Shown here one piece after another: positions 5,601 through 7,554 of a DNA stretch of 7,554 bases. The notes below the pieces were generated by a model. It made no database searches. It was given only the letters and a program-made list of their open reading frames with translations, and was not told the DNA's origin. Location: the NCBI GenBank assembly GCA_002702205.1, contig NZYP01000063.1, forward strand, positions 1 through 7,554, in the 5' to 3' direction. The number at the start of each line of letters is the position of its first letter. Position 1 is the first letter of the stretch. Origin of the DNA: Flammeovirgaceae bacterium (GTDB taxonomy: Bacteria > Bacteroidota > Bacteroidia > Cytophagales > MED-G16). The position numbers and the translations under genes were made by a program.

Positions 5601-7251
5601 AACAATAGAAAGCACAGTTAGTGCATCACAAGAATCTGGATTTAGTATTGTTAAATATACTGCAACAGGTACAATTATAACTAATACCGTGGGGCATGGG
5701 CTCACCACCAAACCTAGCTTAATTATTCAAAAAGGCCTAGGTGGAGGGATGAATTGGTTTGCAATTACAGATATTATTGACGGTAGTTTTGATTATTTAA
5801 TGTTAAATTCTAATGCAGCTAAAGCAGATATGACTGGAGGTTATGCTAATTTTAGTATAGATGACACAACATTTACTAATTGGTATTCTAATACAAGCGG
5901 TGATGTAATAACATATTGTTTTGCAAATGTAGATGGTTATCAACGCATAGGCTCTTATACTGGGAATGGGTCAGCTAATGGGCCTTCTGTTTATACAGGA
6001 TTTGAGCCTGCATTTGTAATGATAAAAAGAACAGACGTTGCAGATAATTGGTTAATATTTGACCAGCCCAGAAATACCGCATTGTTTCCAAATGATTCTA
6101 GTGCCGAACTATCAGGGTATAATGGGCTTTTAACATTTATGACTAATGGATTTAGCATTAATACTACAGATAATTCGATGAATAATTCTAGTGGGAACTA
6201 TATATTCATGGCTATAGCTGCTAATCCAGATACTACAGCACCAACTAAAGCTAATAGTTTTAAAACTAAACTTTTTACTCCTACAACTAGCTCAAGTGCA
6301 TTATCTGTTACAGGTTTTGGATTCAAACCTGATTTTGTATGGGCAAAATATCGTGGTACAGGAAGTGGCTACGCCTTACAATCCCATTATTTGTATGATA
6401 CTGTAAGAGGTATTAATTCTAGAATCTTTAGTAATACCAACGCCGCTGAATCTACTGCTAATTATGTACAATCCTTTGATTCAGATGGTATAACATATGT
6501 AAATAATTTGTTTAATAGAACAGGAACTAATTCATGTGTAGCTTGGGGTTGGAAAGCTTTAGACCACGATAGAAATTTAGCCGCTATAAATACAGATGGG
6601 AATATTCCAAGTATAGTTAGTGCAAATCCAGCAGCAGGATTTAGTATAGTTACTTATAGTCCTAATAATACAGTTGGTATGTCTATAGGGCATGGTTTGA
6701 GTCAAGCTCCTTCAATAGTATTTACTAAAAGATTAGATACTTCTCAGGATTGGGGAATTTATACTAATGCAACTACAGGCAATACTACAACTAACTGGTT
6801 ATCTTTAAATGATAATGATGCTTATGGGGCTGGTAGTTTTATGACTTTAAATCCTACTACTTTAGAGCTTCCCCAAACAGGTGCATTTTGGGCTTCACCC
6901 TCTTCAAATCAAGTAGCATACTGTTTCCACTCTGTTCCGGCATACAGTAAAGTAGCATATTATACTGGGACGGGTAGTGCTTTTAATGTAACCTTAGGAT
7001 TTACTCCTGGCTGGGTGCTTATTAAAAGAGCTGATGGAGCTGGAAGTTGGACTATTTTTGATAATCAAAGATCTAATGGGTTTGGACTTAGCCCTGACGA
7101 TAATTATGGAAGTGCTTCGGGTGGTTATGATTACTCTAGCCTAATACAATTATCAGGAACTGGAGCTGCAGGAAAAATAGAACATCTAGGTGCATCTGGT
7201 ACACTTAATACCGCTGGGGATAGATATATTTATTTAGCATTTTCAGCATAA
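2656..7251 (+). CDS. Giant modular receptor-binding fibre protein with LamG-like and DUF7483-like domains (1531 aa)
   Basis: The start ATG at 2656 overlaps the previous TAA by one base (TAATG), pointing to translational coupling. After a short head (MLGKKIINPGAVACTTDT, 1-18) come three LamG/concanavalin-A-like domains at about 31-213, 230-430 and 445-655. Each has a (Y)xFE/KMxD..ND opening, a KFGxAGxFNGSNS strand, a WTHI/WYNVVFVKSS centre and a DGKxDQVRxFNK...LYNE closing motif. A unit at 666-766 with GFAPDFLWIKRR...FTSDGF...YVAWNWK follows. Then come a fourth LamG (771-929) lacking its first strand and a LamG N-terminal stub (934-975). Next are GHG/GFxPxFVxIKR units at 982-1190, a second W(N/G)WK-type unit at 1199-1303 and further units to 1531. 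The non-LamG units resemble the DUF7483 repeats of marine phage proteins (name from memory). There is no signal peptide, membrane segment or visible catalytic motif. LamG-like folds commonly bind sugars, so glycan binding at the tail tip is the inferred role. Confidence 0.85.
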   Translation: MLGKKIINPGAVACTTDTTQILDGGTTQSTALYRFEDNANDTASSTGKFNKGAVFNGSNSQILLTNSFDSALGNNNFSYSFWINGPMTSTNKIWYSFAQNYFIYLGYFSSQIYISLYNDTFSTSVTISANTWTHIAFVKSSTAGITIYKDGVSAYTSTTSAATGNLGTLGNGQVNVIGRYSGSGYDFDGKLDQVRFFNKAISASEVTTLYNETTSTTNTLQILGDTSCLAAYTFEGNANDLSTNYNGIASNVIYDYSGTASNVTYAAGKFGKAGVFNGSNSKITFSNDFDALNDFSVSLWFNTASISVHQYFYYFSNYGVFIDTSGYINYYGNSNLQYTTAVSLNTWYNVVFVKSSTAGKKIYLNGVEVATDTDTGNLPASFPTYSRSLIGAGIYNASTDWRFFNGKLDQFRVFDKVLSSGEVNSLYNETTTTAALGTISNPSTVAYYKMQDATDETGSYNGTASNVDFNIQGKYGFAGKFNGSNSLIAIGSPIPNTDTNVTISAWVKLNSGISGHMHITGTGITTSASEAPFRATLQYQSANTFRLFALRQVAGTYYLADNSTLTNVTMNADVWYHVVWSYNATGRQLSTFLNGTAIDSNKAMSTSGSSVNNSTTVIGSFRSTSGPFFDGKIDQVRFFNKVISADEVTKLYNEIQCADTITTPESYFNTKIYNGNGGTHTLTGVGFAPDFLWIKRRNGVTWHNLSDSIRGASKSIFSNDPYQEVDDSGGNRAKSFTSDGFTLNGNNGDVNASGGTYVAWNWKSGGILNQSASFNGSNGYIDTGLNQNVGNNFTWSLWFNSDISDSNYRLLIDKTNTSSPYPGAGIALQGGNVYGMINGTGGNLTYTGNSYNINQWYHVALTSNGSTVKLYLNSVEVGTGSVSTTNTSQNILIGDSTTWTTNYDGLINQVRIFNKEASSSEITTLYNETSSTINTLQVLGDTSCVAAYPLGTNANDLSTNYNGTALNITFNQPGHLNRNTNGTIESTVSASQESGFSIVKYTATGTIITNTVGHGLTTKPSLIIQKGLGGGMNWFAITDIIDGSFDYLMLNSNAAKADMTGGYANFSIDDTTFTNWYSNTSGDVITYCFANVDGYQRIGSYTGNGSANGPSVYTGFEPAFVMIKRTDVADNWLIFDQPRNTALFPNDSSAELSGYNGLLTFMTNGFSINTTDNSMNNSSGNYIFMAIAANPDTTAPTKANSFKTKLFTPTTSSSALSVTGFGFKPDFVWAKYRGTGSGYALQSHYLYDTVRGINSRIFSNTNAAESTANYVQSFDSDGITYVNNLFNRTGTNSCVAWGWKALDHDRNLAAINTDGNIPSIVSANPAAGFSIVTYSPNNTVGMSIGHGLSQAPSIVFTKRLDTSQDWGIYTNATTGNTTTNWLSLNDNDAYGAGSFMTLNPTTLELPQTGAFWASPSSNQVAYCFHSVPAYSKVAYYTGTGSAFNVTLGFTPGWVLIKRADGAGSWTIFDNQRSNGFGLSPDDNYGSASGGYDYSSLIQLSGTGAAGKIEHLGASGTLNTAGDRYIYLAFSA
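3394..3459 (+). repeat. 33-bp tandem duplication in the second LamG domain
   Basis: Residues 247-257 (GIASNVIYDYS) and 258-268 (GTASNVTYAAG) are diverged tandem copies, encoded by 3394-3426 and 3427-3459. The third LamG has only one such unit at the matching place (GTASNVDFNIQG), so the second copy in LamG2 looks like an in-frame duplication. Confidence 0.65.
4651..4953 (+). repeat. DUF7483-like unit, first WNWK-type copy
   Basis: Residues 666-766 of the 1531-aa protein read FNTKIYNGNG, GVGFAPDFLWIKRR, SDSIRG, SIFSN, SFTSDGF and YVAWNWKSGG in order. The same order recurs at residues 1199-1303 (FKTKLF, GFGFKPDFVWAKYR, YDTVRG, RIFSN, SFDSDGI, CVAWGWKA). This is a clear internal repeat about 530 residues apart. 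The link to the DUF7483 family is from memory of marine phage proteins. Confidence 0.75.
5599..6225 (+). repeat. DUF7483-like tandem units, first GHG-type copy
   Basis: Residues 982-1190 hold two linked subunits. The first has TIESTVSA, SGFSIVKYT, VGHGL, a W-centred strand and ITYCFANVDGY. The second has SYTGNGS, YTGFEPAFVMIKR, WLIFDQPRN, FMTNGFSI and NYIFMAIA. They match residues 1315-1531 in order, including the Y-C-F-x-x-V-x-x-Y hinge (C1088 and C1423). Confidence 0.75.
6250..6564 (+). repeat. DUF7483-like unit, second WxWK-type copy
   Basis: Residues 1199-1303 are the second copy of the unit at 4651-4953. Here the unit runs directly through a short linker (residues 1304-1314) into the GHG-type unit that follows, with no LamG domain in between, so it shows the uninterrupted arrangement. 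Confidence 0.75.
6598..7248 (+). repeat. DUF7483-like tandem units, second GHG-type copy (protein C-terminus)
   Basis: Residues 1315-1531 repeat the plan of 982-1190: NIPSIVSA, AGFSIVTYS, IGHGLSQAPSIVFTKR, VAYCFHSVPAY, YYTGTGS, LGFTPGWVLIKRADG, WTIFDNQRSNG and a closing RYIYLAFSA. The protein ends cleanly on the last strand of this unit, so the C-terminus appears complete and not truncated. Confidence 0.75.
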
Positions 7252-7264
7252 AATTTAATTTAAT

Positions 7265-7554
7265 ATGGCAAAAAAACGTTTTAAAGATACCGGCGTTGGA
7301 AAATTCTTATTAGAAAAAATACCTAACGTCGTTGGTGCAATAGCAGGTGATACACCGGTAGGTTCTGTAATACAAGCTATTATAGGTGGCTCTGATATGT
7401 CAGAAGCTGATAAAAAAATTGCACTTAAAAAATTAGATATTGAAAGAGCTGAAATAGATGGTACAACAAGACGCTGGGTAGCAGATGCAACTTCAGGTTC
7501 ATGGCTTGCGGCAAATGTTCGTCCTTTAACTTTAGTTTTTTTAACAGTAAGTTA
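7265..7554 (+). CDS. Phage holin, GTA_holin_3TM-like (partial, N-terminal 96 aa)
   Basis: The ATG at 7265 follows a 13-base all-A/T spacer after the giant fibre gene, and the frame stays open to the window end. The product begins MAKKRFKDTGVGKFLLEKIP. It has a soluble charged helix region (SDMSEADKKIALKKLDIERAEID, residues 43-65, acidic and basic residues mixed) and then SWLAANVRPLTLVFLTVS (79-96), which enters the first hydrophobic segment. The order of a GDTPVG loop, charged helix, SxSWLxxNVRPLTLxFLT and membrane segment matches holins of the '3 TMs, for gene-transfer release' family, which permeabilise the inner membrane at the end of infection. The downstream membrane helices lie outside the window. 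Its place after the fibre genes suggests the lysis module starts here. Confidence 0.8.
   Translation, partial: MAKKRFKDTGVGKFLLEKIPNVVGAIAGDTPVGSVIQAIIGGSDMSEADKKIALKKLDIERAEIDGTTRRWVADATSGSWLAANVRPLTLVFLTVS

Noticed and set aside
6598..7251. Target of a diversity-generating retroelement at the fibre C-terminus
   Set aside because: No reverse transcriptase, template repeat or C-type-lectin ending is visible. The C-terminus is an ordinary copy of the internal repeat unit.
7252..7264. Possible terminator or promoter between the fibre gene and the holin
   Set aside because: The 13-base all-A/T spacer has no hairpin and is too short for a convincing promoter with the sequence shown.

Overview
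This AT-rich window (about one third G+C by eye) reads as part of the structural and lysis region of a tailed phage, or a prophage. All genes lie on the + strand and are packed almost end to end, with gaps of 1-13 bases or a 1-base overlap. The protein types are those common in marine phages of AT-rich hosts such as SAR11 or picocyanobacteria: glycine-rich fibre proteins, LamG-like lectin domains, repeats I associate with DUF7483, and a 3-TM holin. The host assignment is inference; no host marker gene is present.

Layout: (1) 1-210, the C-terminal end of a glycine-rich fibre or adhesin protein. (2) 213-581, a 122-aa accessory protein of a type frequent next to marine phage tail-fibre genes. 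(3) 583-1770, a complete 395-aa glycine-rich protein whose C-terminus is paralogous to gene 1. (4) 1773-2117, a 114-aa beta-rich fibre-associated protein. (5) 2120-2656, a 178-aa protein resembling tail-fibre assembly chaperones. (6) 2656-7251, a 1531-aa modular protein with four LamG-like domains, one LamG stub and a series of DUF7483-like units, very likely the main receptor-binding fibre or adhesin. (7) 7265 to the window end, the N-terminal part of a holin of the GTA_holin_3TM type.

Taken together this looks like a host-recognition cassette feeding into the lysis module. The glycine-rich proteins and the 1531-aa protein probably make the distal tail fibre, gene 5 may help fold or attach it, and the holin starts the lysis genes. 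The clearest non-routine signal is inside the 1531-aa gene. One LamG repeat period, out of phase (C-terminal part first, then the N-terminal part of the next copy), lies between two DUF7483-like units that are directly adjacent in the second copy. This suggests domain shuffling in a receptor-binding protein. I see no RNA gene, CRISPR array, mobile element, promoter or intrinsic terminator, and no intergenic stretch longer than 13 bases.
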